A DNA stretch of 64,000 nucleotides, taken from Dichomitus squalens LYAD-421 SS1 (lineage: Eukaryota > Basidiomycota > Agaricomycetes > Polyporales > Polyporaceae). The notes beneath the pieces were generated by a model. It ran no database searches and was not told the origin of the DNA. It saw only the letters and a list, made by a program, of their open reading frames with translations. Both the position numbers and the translations under genes were made by a program. Positions 1-11,387 of this stretch are shown here, in pieces (positions within the stretch are counted from its first letter, which is position 1; each line of letters begins with the position of its first letter). The stretch spans positions 3,403 through 67,402 of the forward strand of contig NW_006766922.1 in assembly GCF_000275845.1 (NCBI RefSeq). Direction: 5' to 3'.

Positions 1-2430
1 ATTCACTCACCGCGCCCTCTATAACTGTCTTTGCGTATACCGCCAGCCCAATGCAGCATTCCGCCGCCCACTCGTTCTTGCCCACTAGGGCTACTCCCAC
101 GTGCAAGAACGCCCGGTAATTAGTCCTTCAGCCGTAGGGTCTCCTGCTGCGGGTACCATCTCATGCCTGCGCAACACACTCAGAGCGTCTTCTATCGTCT
201 TGATCTTCCCATACGCTGCCGTAAATGTGTCTTCGGTTGGGGGCCGCATCTGCCTTGCGGGCGGTGCGCCCGCCGGTACTGGCGCCGACGTCTTCTTCGA
301 CCGCGAGGTAACTTGTGGCGATGCTGTTCCTCCTCGTCTGACAGGTTCCAGCGGCATTCTGCTATTAGTATGTGTATAGCGTTCGATATAAACTAGTGCG
401 TCGCCCAGAGAGAGAACTGACCGCACGGCGTAGCCCGCTCCTATTGGCTGACGACCGTGGGAAAGTTGTCGCTGGTGGTGGTACGAGTTGACAGCTCCGA
501 CGCTAGGCACAATGGCCCGCGGTATTCAGATCTAACCCGGTCTGCCGACTTTTATCCACAACGGTCAGTACATCATTTGGCGGCAATCTATACCGAAAAC
601 GTGTTATTCCATCCCAAGAACACTGATAGCCCTAGTTCTCAGTCTGCCGTCGGCACGCAGACTGAACGTGGCTAAGACAATTGCTCCAACTTGCCAACTG
701 CTATATTCGCTCTAGATGCCCAACAATCAACCTCACCACTTCCTTGTAGCACCCCCCCTTCTACATGGGAGGTCGACTCCAGTGCCCTGCGCTTCATATG
801 TGCTAGATGGGCTCAGTTCGCGTTGCCATAGACTGATCAGTGAGTCCTCCATCTCCTTCTCTGGCCAGCGGATGATATGCAGCTGATACCCCTTACCGGT
901 CTTATACATTTGCGAGCCCTGCTCTCGCAACTTACAAGACACCGTAGCATAGCTTCCAGCAGCGATCAGAAAGATTGCATAGGCTCCAAGTCGTCGTATA
1001 AAGAGCGTCGGTGAGTTAGTGTTAGGGGCATCTTCCACCTCATAGTCGTGGCTCCAGCCTAGAAGTCTAAAACGGCTGTCAAGCCTCAGAGCTGATGGCA
1101 TCTCTTTCTAGCTTAGATGACACGCTCGGCGCCGTTTTTGTAGGCTACAGTGTTGGACTAGCGTGAGTGATCCAACTATATACCTACTCTAATTCAGCTG
1201 ATTTGACAACCTCAGGAGGTACGGATCGAACCTTCAGCAAGCGTACCGATACTTTCGAGTGCATTCAGCCGATAGCTGGTCTTTGAAGGCTATGGTATAT
1301 CTTGTGCTGCTTGCCGGTACGCGAGGCTGAGCACCGACATCCTCTTGTCTTAGGTCATAGTGCTACTGTGAGTGGACCGACCACTAGAACGGTTGCAATT
1401 CCGGATGTCTCACATCCTTCTCCAGTGTCCTGGATACGCTGCACATGGTGCAAGTTTCGCAAATCATGTAGGCCATCTTTTGACCCGATTGAGACCCCTG
1501 ATGCAAAACATCGCAGGTACCACTATCTAATCTCAGACTCTTCCAACCCTTCTGGGCTATTCATTAGGAACTGGTGAGCGAAGTGACAATTCAGTGATGC
1601 GAGGCTGTCAAGAATCCTCACTGGCCTCTTCTCAATAGGTTCATATTGATGCGTCTCATCAGCTTACATGCGGAAGGCATCATAAAATGCGCTTCTTTTG
1701 TCCCTAGACGTTGCCGCTATCTTCCGTAAGTCACACATCCGTTTCACATAGCTAGTAAGCTGAGGTGCAATGCCTAACACCAGGGCGCCACTGCCATGGT
1801 GGCACAAGGGTAGGCTGTCTTTCTGGAGTGCGCTCGTAACTTCAGACTAACCACCCTTGGGCTAAGGTTTTATGTCCGGCGGATCTTCATGAGTGCGTCC
1901 TAGCACCGTTCTTATTCAGACCCCATGGCATCATGCATTCCCTTGGATTTCAGTGAATCGCGGCTTCCGTCCTATACTGCCTCTTGTCGTGAGTTCGGGT
2001 TTTCATTCCTCGAAACGGTTGCTGAAGATGCGTCAGGCCATCTTGATGCTGGTAGAAGTAGGTATGTACGCGTGATCCCTCCAAATCCATTCAAACTGAC
2101 TAAGACTCGCACTATTCTCGAAGGCCTTGCCGTCGGTCCGTGATATACGTTCCTCTTGGTCGCGCTTCGTTCCCATTATTGACAGGAACATCTAGCATCC
2201 TCCGCAGTGTCGCAAGTTTGAGTCCTCAAGGTACAGCAGTCTAGCGTGCAGCTGACAAGAGAGTGCCAGATCCGGGCTCGGACCTGTATTCTCTGGAGAA
2301 CTCCACTTGTCATTGGTGAGTCATGATGCCTAACGGCAAGGTGTGGCAGGCACGTAATCGAAGACTAACCAGGCGTGCGACCACTCAATGTTATACCGTT
2401 GCCGTGACTATATGTAGTGGCAGCATGTCA
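1..2430. other. No supportable gene; decayed intergenic sequence
   Basis: All six frames are broken at short intervals and no open frame resembles a known family. Scattered GTRAGT and CAG/TAG signals occur, as expected by chance or from an eroded intron-rich gene. The right edge runs into a DUF6534-like remnant, so the last few hundred bases may be its lost 5' part, but I could not match the expected first membrane helices. No rRNA, tRNA or tandem array is seen. Confidence 0.5.
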
Positions 2431-2435
2431 ATATT

Positions 2436-3076
2436 GTGGGCCTGTCAATAGGTTTTGTGACCGACTTCTTCCTCGCGAGTACTCTCGTTTGGATTCTGCG
2501 TTGCGCGCGGAGTGATTTCAGAAGGTTTGTCTCAAGTTTCCTGTCGGCTACAAGTCAGAAGCCTCACTTCCCACACAGCACAAACTCGCTCCTCGATACG
2601 CTCATCGTCTACACTGTGAACACCTGTAAGATATCTTCCCCTAGCTGAACATCCACTCTGATATTGACAGGTCCCCATATTCCAGGTGCCTTGACTGGGT
2701 GTCTCCTTCAGCCCATATATTCATGGATGCAGCCTTGACAAATGCGACACAGTGGCCTCCTCATGCTCAGCATGATATTTGTGAGTCATCCGGTCAGCTT
2801 TCTCCCGCAGAAGTTGAGGCCGATGTGCGTGACAAGCTGATTATTCTTCCTGAAACCGACGTCTTCCTCGGAGTCCTGATCCCGGGTGCAAGGGGTATGA
2901 TCTCCGAGTCGCTCATCCTGGAGTCATCTCACGCAGATATCTTCGACAGCGTACTCAGCCTCTGTCTTGGCGGTGTACGTTGAGGCTTTCTGTTCTCACT
3001 ACATATCGCATTACTAACGGCTTCTGCGGACAGTTTGAACTCCAGGACTTCACTGTCCGAGCGATTCAGGCATAAG
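2436..3076 (+). pseudogene. Remnant of a DUF6534-like fungal membrane protein gene
   Basis: Around 2448-2525 the translation reads GFVTDFFLASTLVWILR and then a charged R-S-D-F-R-R stretch. Around 2580-2630 it reads NSLLDTLIVYTVNTC. In the DUF6534 family of basidiomycete multi-pass membrane proteins, a membrane segment of the form GFxxDFxxAxxLxxxL, a basic stretch and then an (S/N)xxDxLIxYxVNTG helix follow each other in this order. A plausible donor follows at about 2626 and an acceptor near 2671. A further open stretch, 2760-2980, is followed by an intron-like GTACGT...CAG and a short tail ending near 3075. The amino-terminal helices are not found upstream and the frame is not continuous, so I call it a broken copy. 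Family assignment rests on pattern recall and could be wrong; function of the family is unknown. Confidence 0.4.
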
Positions 3077-4122
3077 AATGATATTGGTACGTTCGGATTG
3101 GTGGGCTACATATCGTCCAGAGTTTCCGGAGAAGATATCACATCGGCCGGTCCCGATGAGGTGAGGTCTTTTCGCATACTGATGAGTACGTGACCGCCAG
3201 GGCTGATAAAGAGTTTCCATCACAGACACAGGTCCACCGCAATTCTGCTAAACACATTCCAAGGCGTTCACTTGAATGCCACGAAGAGCGAAGTCAGGGT
3301 GCTGAAGGTAACCCGAGTGTCACCAATGTATACGAGTGCTGCTGAGCGGTGGTAGTCATGGCGCGCGATTCTGACCCATGCGCGGTACAAGAGATCTCTC
3401 TTTCTCCGTGTACTTCTTGTGCACTGTAATTCGACCCCAGTGTTACAGTGTGGCCGGACTTTTCGACTTCCTATTGGAGCTGACCATATACTCATCTGCT
3501 GTCCCAAATCGAATTCAACTAGTCGTATGTCATGCGCCGTCTGCTACGTGAGAATTCTGCTGATGTTATGGAGGCGCACTTCCTGTGCAGACGCATCTGC
3601 TTCCACTGAAAGATGCCCCCCCATAGCACGGTAGCTGTCTCACCTACTAGGCCTCCGATGGCGTCAAGCGGAGAAGCTTTCAGCGTCTACACTGCCATGT
3701 CCCATCGTCGCCGCACCCAATATGTACAGCGTCCCTATGTTACCGGGTCATGATGCTATGGCCGCGGAGGCCACTGTGGCTCTACGTCAATGTAAGATTA
3801 AGAAAGGACGCAAGTTACACGCGAAGGACAGTGAGACTATCATTATGCGTTAAGTCCGAACGGTTTAACTACAAGTCCGTATCCTACGTGCATGATACCA
3901 ACGAAGATATCTGTACAGAAAATGCGGAATAGTACAGTAAGTCGCGAATTATAGAGGTCTATTAGTCCATTGTAGGATAAAGATCGTGAGTCCCTGATGT
4001 TATGCATTACGTGGTAGTCCTCCCTTGATACCCTGCCAACCGATATCAGAGTCCGAGACTACGGGATCGAGTTCGAGTCCAAGCGCCCCGAGTACGTCAA
4101 AGCGTAATGTTCTTAAATCCAC
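3077..4122. other. Intergenic, nothing recognised
   Basis: Only short frames that do not look like protein occur here. This is the 3' flank of the first FAD oxidase gene, which ends at 4123 on the minus strand. I see no repeat, RNA gene or promoter that I can defend. Confidence 0.5.
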
Positions 4123-5997
4123 TTAGAAGTCCTGAGGAAAGTGTATGACGCGGTTCGGGTCGTACTTGTCCTTGAGCGACGTGAGATTGGCAGTGTGCGT
4201 GGGATAGTAGCGCTTGTGCGCCTCCTCCGCCGAGTACGTGCTGTCGATGTAGTTGACTACGAAAACACACACCTCAGTATCCATCCTGAATTGTCATTGC
4301 AAGGCAGACCTGCACTCACCATACTCCTTGAATTGCGTCGAGGGCATGCCGCTCTCGATTGCCTTCTTCATACCCTGGATGAACGCAATTCCATCCGCGT
4401 CCGAGACAGTACCATTGGGAATCGTGCCATAGTACTGAATTGAGTATAGTGCATCGCGTGCGTTGAACGCATTGTGGTCCGGGCCGACCTTAGTGACGGC
4501 CGAATCTCCGCCGCCATAGAGGTCGAAGATCGCAAACCACTCAACAGAAGTGTCCGAGCCGGGACCGTAGAAGTATTCGAAAAGAGCGTCTGAAGCAGTT
4601 TGGGTCATCGGCTCCTTCGCAGATACGAACGTCGACGTCGCGTAGAAGTAATCATGGGTGTCTGGAGTAAGCGTCGTATTCAGCTGCGAAATGCTGTCGA
4701 CGCCGGCAAGGTAGAGCACGGAGGTAATCCAGTCCTGCTTCTGAAGGAAGATGTCGGAGGGAGTACCGAGCTTCTTAAGGAGAGGCGCAAAGGTCGAGTT
4801 GACCTTGGCCTCATTGACACCGTCTGCAGCACATGAGGTTTAGCAGCATGTCTCAAAGAAAAGCAATCAGAACCGCCACTCACAGTAAACGCCAGAGACA
4901 GAGAACACGACGCCGGTGTCTCCAGGGTCGATATGGATCTGAAGCCCGACAGCCGTGTCAAGCTTGTTGACAGCATCGTTCGCAAACGTCTGCCACGCCT
5001 GCAGGCCGTTGCTGGCCTCCTTGGCGCCGTAGTTCGCGAACGTGTACGCAAACGCGATAGAATCGAGCGCCGCATGAGTCACGGTCGTGAACGACGTGAT
5101 AATACCGAACGACGCCCCAGCACCCGTCGCTGCCCAGAACAAATCGGGGTTCTCTGTTGGGGAGGCTGTGCGAATTTGGCCATCCGCAGTGACGATCTCA
5201 AGCGACTGCACCTGGTCGGCGAGCAGGCCCCACGAGCGGGAAGCGAGACCGAAGCCGCCCTGGCCAGCGTGGCCACCGATACCGACCTCAGGGCAGGTAC
5301 CGTGAGCCATTGCACGCTTTCCTGTCATATGACGAAGGTTAGATAGCAACAGATAGGAGGACGGTCACACGAGGGTGTTATGGTGGTGGATGTGATTGAA
5401 CTTACCATTCTCCCAGAGGTAGAGCGCAATATCGCCGAGTTTGTTGCCTGAGCCGATAGTAGCCGTATCGCCGCTCAGTGATAGGTGTCGGAGCTTGTCG
5501 AGGCTAACGGTTAAGTGGCCGTCCTCTCCACCAAGCGCAAAGGCGGCGTCTAACCAGACGTAAGTTATGGCTCGACACAACAAACGGACTCAGGCATCAG
5601 ACACAGCGAAAAAGGACTTACAGGAATGGCCTCCGCTTCGCGCATTGACATTGACACCGTTTTCAGCTCCACACTGAACAGCAGCAGAGACGCCATTAGC
5701 ATCCTCGGGATAGACAAGCGCAACGGGCTTCCATTGAAGCCTGAGCAGGCGGAAAAAGGTATCAGTCAAAGGACTCGTTCGTTGAGTGCAGCTTATTGGG
5801 ACGCACCGGAGGTTGAACGGCGATGAGTCAGTGGCATAGTCGGAATCACCCTGGACGACGGGGTCAAGGTTCGCACTCTCCAGGCAATTCAAGAATGCGC
5901 TCTCGCCGCGGTTCTTGATTTGGCTGTAGGGAATCCATGCACCAAAGGCGGAAGAAACTGCAGAAAGAACGATGAAAGACCTGAGGCCCCCACGCAT
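4123..5997 (-). CDS. Secreted berberine-bridge-type FAD-linked oxidase, copy 1
   Basis: Six exons (5997-5807, 5740-5622, 5549-5406, 5321-4884, 4823-4320, 4256-4123) join in frame to 509 residues, the normal size for BBE-like FAD oxidases. The start at 5997 gives a signal peptide (MRGGLRSFIVLSAVSSAFG), so the enzyme is probably secreted. The FAD_binding_4 domain carries SGGHS followed by YAAFALGG; its His is the usual 8-alpha-histidyl FAD attachment. HGTCP then VGIGGHAGQGGFG supplies the Cys used for bicovalent FAD in this family. The C-terminal BBE motif is present (NYIDSTYSAEEAH, then YYPTH and FPQDF at the end). Family members oxidise sugars, alcohols or alkaloid-like substrates and make H2O2; the substrate here cannot be read from sequence. 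A near-identical exon layout recurs in copy 2 at 11388-13249. A TATA-like box lies about 115 bases upstream of the start. Confidence 0.93.
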
Positions 5998-6110
5998 GAT
6001 GGCACAAAGAAGGCGAAAGGGATAGAACACGAAAAAGAAAGGTCAGACAAGTGCCGAGACTGAGGAGACGGGCAGACGAACCCACACCTCGTACGCTGAT
6101 CAATGATGCT

Positions 6111-6117
6111 CTTATAT
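6111..6117 (-). promoter_or_regulatory. TATA-like box of FAD oxidase copy 1
   Basis: The minus strand reads ATATAAG about 115 bases before the start codon. Copy 2 has GTATAAG at almost the same distance, and the sequence between box and start is also similar in the two copies (gactgagga, then a gcaga stretch, then cgtacg). Conservation in both copies supports a shared core promoter. Confidence 0.55.
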
Positions 6118-6119
6118 GT

Positions 6120-9100
6120 GTGTAGTATGCGCTTGCCGCCGGTAGATACTTGCAGATTGCTGATTAGAGTTTGTTGCAGCCCCTGAAACGAGTTTTACTT
6201 ACGCACTGGCTAGAGCACAGCTCTGGAAGGCAATGCAAAAGATCCGGGGGGACGCTGCGATCTGGAGAGTGGTGTCGGAGTGCGTCAAGGCTGAAGCGCT
6301 TTCTGAACGAACTATGCCAGATCGGGAAATTAGCGCCTTCGCGTAGCCGACGACCGGTCTATTCATCGTCAGAGGGGCCAAGCTCTGAGGCTGTTTGGTT
6401 GTCTCAGCGCACGTACACATTGAGGCGGCGGGCTTAGAGGCGTTTAGGGCGATGGTCCTCACTTGGACCGGGCGTTCAAGCTTGAAATTGGACACTCCGG
6501 TGACAGGTTCGGCGAGGGCAGTCCGGCCGCGATGACAAACGACGGGAGGAAGCTATGTCGCATTTCCGACATGACATTAGAGGGCTGTCAGCGGGGACGG
6601 CGGACATTGACCGGAAGAGGGGCTACTAATGGTATGAGTTGTGAGACGGATGTTTGGTAATGGAGGATCAAGGGGTTGTTCGGTCGCAGAGGCAATGGCT
6701 GAGAGCCTCCCCACGGGGGACCAATAAAGAGCCGCATGATCAGGCACTTAGCTCAGCACAGGAGGTGACGATAACGCTAGTACTGACCGCTACTTGGGAC
6801 CCGCCGATGGGATAGGAGTTACACCCGGGAGAGAGACGTAATGACAAGCAGCGGGTACGAACGTCGATTAGGCTTCGGAGAGTACTGGCCAAGTCAGACA
6901 TTTCCCGGCATTCCACACTCCTGGATACCTCGTTCATAGCATGTCTGGCGGACAGAAACTATGTCGTGCGTGGGTTAGCTTGGTGGAGAGATCCTCTCTC
7001 AAATGCTGGGAGCAGAGCCAGCCCGCGCTAATCGGAAGCAAACGCATTTTACTGTTTGGCGATCTCTTAGCGGATCTAGCCGCCCTCGCCCCGCAAGGCT
7101 TTCGTCTGCCCTCAGACTGCTCCGCCCACGATGTATTGTACTTCGTCTCTTGCCCTTGACGGAGCCCACACGATCTAGCTTATATGTTTGGATGTTAATG
7201 ATATGTCGCAAACTGCCCTCAAGGTGACTTCCGACTGACCTCGTTCTCAGTGTTATAAGCCGTTGTACGCGAACATGTTCTTCACATTGGAGTGCTACAA
7301 GGGACACCATTGATGACATGATCAGTAGTGAGCTCACGTTGATGTCAGCTGGAACCCATGTGAGATGACTTCACGCCACCTCGTTGCTCACCGCTCCAGA
7401 TCTAACCTCATTCCCAGCGGAAATTCAGGTTTCTTGTGACTCCCTACAAACAATACGACATCTATATCGCTTAATCCTCGCTGTGCCGCCTCCTCATACG
7501 GGTCTTGCGTTCTGATGTTCGTCGCTCGCCCGGGACTTCATTCACGTGGCAGTGGTCTTGGAGTCCGGACGACTGGAAACCTGCAGGCTCAACCTAATCT
7601 CATCGAGATTAATGCAATGCGCCATCAATCCAACTGCACATGAGGACGGTCACATTGCGGGGATCGCGTAAGTTAATCAGACCTTATTGGATGTTAAACC
7701 AAACTATGTCGGTTCAGGACGTTTTTTCTACGAGCGCACCTCCTCAACCACTCGCTGTGGCAAATAGCCCCAGCCCCTTGCAAGACTCGGAGATCCAAAA
7801 GTTTACTGAACCAGGGACGTCTTCTATCCGGCACGCGGCTTTGACTCCAACTCCAAGTCCCCATATTCCTATTGACTCTAGCTATCAAGCAGGATACTTG
7901 CGAAGCTCTAGAGTATGAACTTCTCTAGGCACCTGCTAGGCACGGAAATGGCCGCGCGAGACCGTTCGCCTCCCGGGGCCAAGCATGACGTCCACGTCGC
8001 GGGATGCCGGCACATATCCCGCCAGTATTTCACTGTTATCGGGCATGTCACGTCCGAGAATAACCTCTATATGTGAAGGTCACTACTGTACCTTGCGCCC
8101 AAGTCCCGGGAGCGGAGGCAGAAACGGGATGTCGTACACCTCAAGATACTACAGTAAGAAGCGTCATCTTTGGCCCATTACAACACCTCTCGATGCCTTC
8201 TGGCCATCTCATGCTCCCTCATTGTCTCAGCTCTTAATTGTTGACAATGCGATGACTTGTAATTGCCTTGCAGGACGTCAATGCGACACAGGACGCCCAA
8301 GCTCGAACCACTAGGTAACTTCGCGCGCCATCTCATATTCGGCACCTCGGGGCGCCTTCTCCCGCGCCCACCGCAGCCTGATGCACCCCGTATGCTGGCG
8401 CCGCGAGCCATACAGTCGGTTGCATATCAAACTGCAGTCGCGCGTGCGTCGAGCCTTAGGGCAAACAGGCCCGCGGCGCGCGCGCCGACTGCAGTTTGAT
8501 TTGCAAACGGCTGTAAGGGTCACCACTGCCCACAGCCTGAGCACCTACATTTTACGGCAGTTCGGAACTTCGGCCAACAATCTAGTCAGCCTAGAGAGCC
8601 ATCCCGCACAGGCTCAACCGGGTATGTCAGCTGGCCCCGGCAGTACGTCCTTCTGCTTCAAGTGTGGCTAGGACGGTCTTGTTGATGAACGCGCGCAGGG
8701 AGAGGGATGGAGCGCGGGAATAGCGAGAAGCTGTTCAGCCGTGCGGAGCACGCTTTCATGCTTGAGGTTGTGCAGCGATGATCCCCGTCTCTGCTCGTAC
8801 CTTGATGTACAGAGTATGACTGAGCTTTGACGCTTCAGGGACTCTTCAACGAATAGCCGTGATGGTGCCGTATGTAGTGGAGCGCTAGCGTTAAGGGTGG
8901 GAGCACCGAGGTGTGCCAGTGCTTCGACAAACCATGCAGAGTGGTCTGCTTATAGGGTGACTGTAATCTACAGATGACCTGCAGGCGTGAGCATTCAGAA
9001 GCGAAGGAGGGCCATGAAACGGAAGCTGAGTACCGTCGAGTACTGCCAGTGAGTCTCGACTCGGACGTCGTTGGTGCTGGGCCTCATGTACCGTCCACGC

Positions 9101-9343
9101 AGGCGACAAGGTGCCAGTGGTGACCGCGAGCGATGGTCTCCGTCCATCTGGGACAGCTCGGAGGCGTGGGCGGCTTGTGCGAAGCTGACTCGAGCGCTAG
9201 CCTAGGGCGCCCGCGAGGGTCGGTGCCGCATTTTGGTCGGCGCTTGGGATATGTATGCTGCACCGTCCTCTCAGCGGCACTCAATTCTGCTCTTCCATTC
9301 TGCACTCAATCCGTGCATCATAAAAGCTTGCTCGTAAGACGAG
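6120..9343. other. Intergenic, about 3.2 kb, no gene supported
   Basis: This lies between the divergently transcribed FAD oxidase copy 1 and F-box-like gene 1. Frames of 60-112 codons exist on both strands, but none has family motifs or neighbouring exons with matching splice signals. The one structured element I see is an inverted repeat at 8411-8515, listed separately. Confidence 0.5.
8411..8515. repeat. Long imperfect inverted repeat (hairpin)
   Basis: The left arm (8411-8448) begins tacagtcggttgcatatcaa. The reverse complement of the right arm (about 8477-8515) begins tacagccgtttgcaaatcaa. Both arms continue with actgcagtcg and a GC-alternating stretch. That is about 38 bases per arm with a handful of mismatches, separated by roughly 30 bases. 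This could be a collapsed MITE, a foldback element or the tip of a transcript hairpin. No flanking target-site duplication was identified. Confidence 0.65.
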
Positions 9344-11102
9344 ATGGTCGCCAGACACCTGAACGCAGAAGTGCTCGCTGTTGTCTGCGACTTTCTCACA
9401 GATAAGCCCGATGTCCTCTCCTTTTCGCTCACATGCTCTGCAGTCCGCCCCGTTGCAACCCAGAGACTGCTATCCATGGCCCCTGTTGTCATCTCCAGTA
9501 GCAAATCCCTACGCTGTCTGCACTCTTTTCTCTTCTCCGACGCCGCCGCGCGCACACCCTATGTCCGCGCTTTAACCGTCGACAGCCCCAATCTTGATGA
9601 GGGTGAAGTATCGTCTTACGATCCCGAGGATACACCTCTCCTCCTCGACATCCTCTCCTCCACACCCTGCTTATATGAACTGTCACTGTCAATCACGCTC
9701 CACAGGACACCCAACGGATGTGTCGACGATCTCCGTGTGCTCGATGCACTTGTCCAGCTGCACACCCTGCGCGCGCTTAACATTGACGGGGAGTCGCCTG
9801 CCCTACCCGAGCTAGTCGCACGGATCCGTGCGCCCTTGCGCAAACTGGGAGTCCTGTTTGTCAACCTCAAGGGCGATTGGTGGCACCCAGCTGCATTCGA
9901 GAAGTTCCTTCCTCACCTTGCGCCGACTCTCGAGGAGCTCCACGTGAACGACTTCTGTCTCGATCACAGCGACTTCAATGAGAATACGAGCTTATCTGAC
10001 CGGACGCAATACCTTGCCCTTCGGTCGCTCACGATCAACCACTTTTTCCACCACCCGTTGCTTGAGCACCTCCAATATTTGTTCCCCGCTCTTGACAGGG
10101 TGCTTTGTGCAACCTTCACCGATTTACCTATCCCTGAAGACCGATGGGTGGATATTCGCGCCGCCAATCAGCGGGCACAAGAAGGCGACAGTGAATCGCA
10201 TAAACATCCATGGAAGAGACTCGACCAGCTGATTTGCAACATACCACTGTTCTACATTCTTGCGCTGCGCTGTCCCATCCGGCTCGTATCGCTCGACGCT
10301 TGCTCGTTCGACCATCGCACCTTCGCCACGCAGGCACTTCGTGAAAACCCTCCACCGCGGCTTAAAGTATCACTATTGCTCCACGATGGTTTGGGTGTCT
10401 TCGACGAGCTATTCCCGCCAGAACTGGCGGAGACACTGACGCACCTCACACTCTGTATCGACTACTCGAACATCTGTTACGGACTGCACTACCCAGCGAA
10501 CGCTCATGCCATTGCGACCCTTCAATGGGATCATCTAATGGTGAGGCGCTTGTTTCCGACTCAGACGGCTTACGGAACAGCGTAAAGTCATGCATGTACT
10601 AACTCGAACCCCACAGGAAAGGCTCCTTCAAACCGTTCTTCCTCTCCACCATCTCACTCATCTCCGCATTGTCATCCAAGCCGATATTCGCCACCCGTTC
10701 TCGGGACTATACGGTCGGCTCCCATGCTCCGAAGACTTTGTACAGGCTCTCCGCGACCCTGCCCTTCGACTTGAGAAAGCCGCTTTATCACTTGCTGGCG
10801 TACTCACATCCGCCCGTTACGTCTTTCTGACCACTAGAGGGTTCCTCGCAGACCGTGAGAGCAGCGATGACGAATGGGTATATACGTGGAGGGTATCCGA
10901 GCGTTGGCTCATCTCTCGGGCTTGGCGCGTTGCGGGGCTGTGGGCGCACAATGCGCGCGAAAGCCAGTCCGAGTCGTCGTTGGTCGAGCTGGACGAGGCT
11001 TTTGCAGAGATGATTATGGAGCAAGAAGAGCTCTTCCTATCTCTTCAAGATGAGATTAACCACACCGGAGGTCACGAGTTGTGGCAACCCGAGCCGAACT
11101 AA
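9344..11102 (+). CDS. F-box-like protein, copy 1
   Basis: Two exons, 9344-10540 and 10617-11102, separated by a 76-base intron (GTGAGG...CACAG) in phase 0, encode about 560 residues. Residues 5-45 (LNAEVLAVVCDFLTDKPDVL, then SFSLTCSAVR) have the hydrophobic pattern of a degenerate F-box: short helices and a conserved LS-TC turn before the substrate-binding part. The rest has irregular leucine-rich stretches (LHTLRALNI, LEELHVND, LTHLTLCIDY) of the kind seen in fungal F-box/LRR-like proteins, where F-box binds Skp1 in an SCF ubiquitin ligase and the C-terminal part picks the target. No target can be named. A paralogue with the same intron position lies at 15349-17118. Alternatively it is one of the many lineage-expanded F-box-like proteins that have lost Skp1 binding. 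Confidence 0.88.
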
Positions 11103-11387
11103 TCGTCGTATGTATGTGGAGCATAGTCGGACAACAGATTTACGACCAAAGTCTACATAGTGACGAAGAACAGTGCCCACTGAGGCAGTGTAATATGACT
11201 TGAACGCTGATAGCATCATAGAAGCAAGAAAGCATGTCACGTATTCATCACACAGCGAGACTTCTCCTTGACTCTCTTGTCGGCCAACATAAGAAGATTA
11301 GCACCCATCGCCCGTACTTATACCACACGTCGGGTTGTCTCGAACCAATGCCTGCAGCAACGATTGAATCTCCTTCGTACCAGCCCT

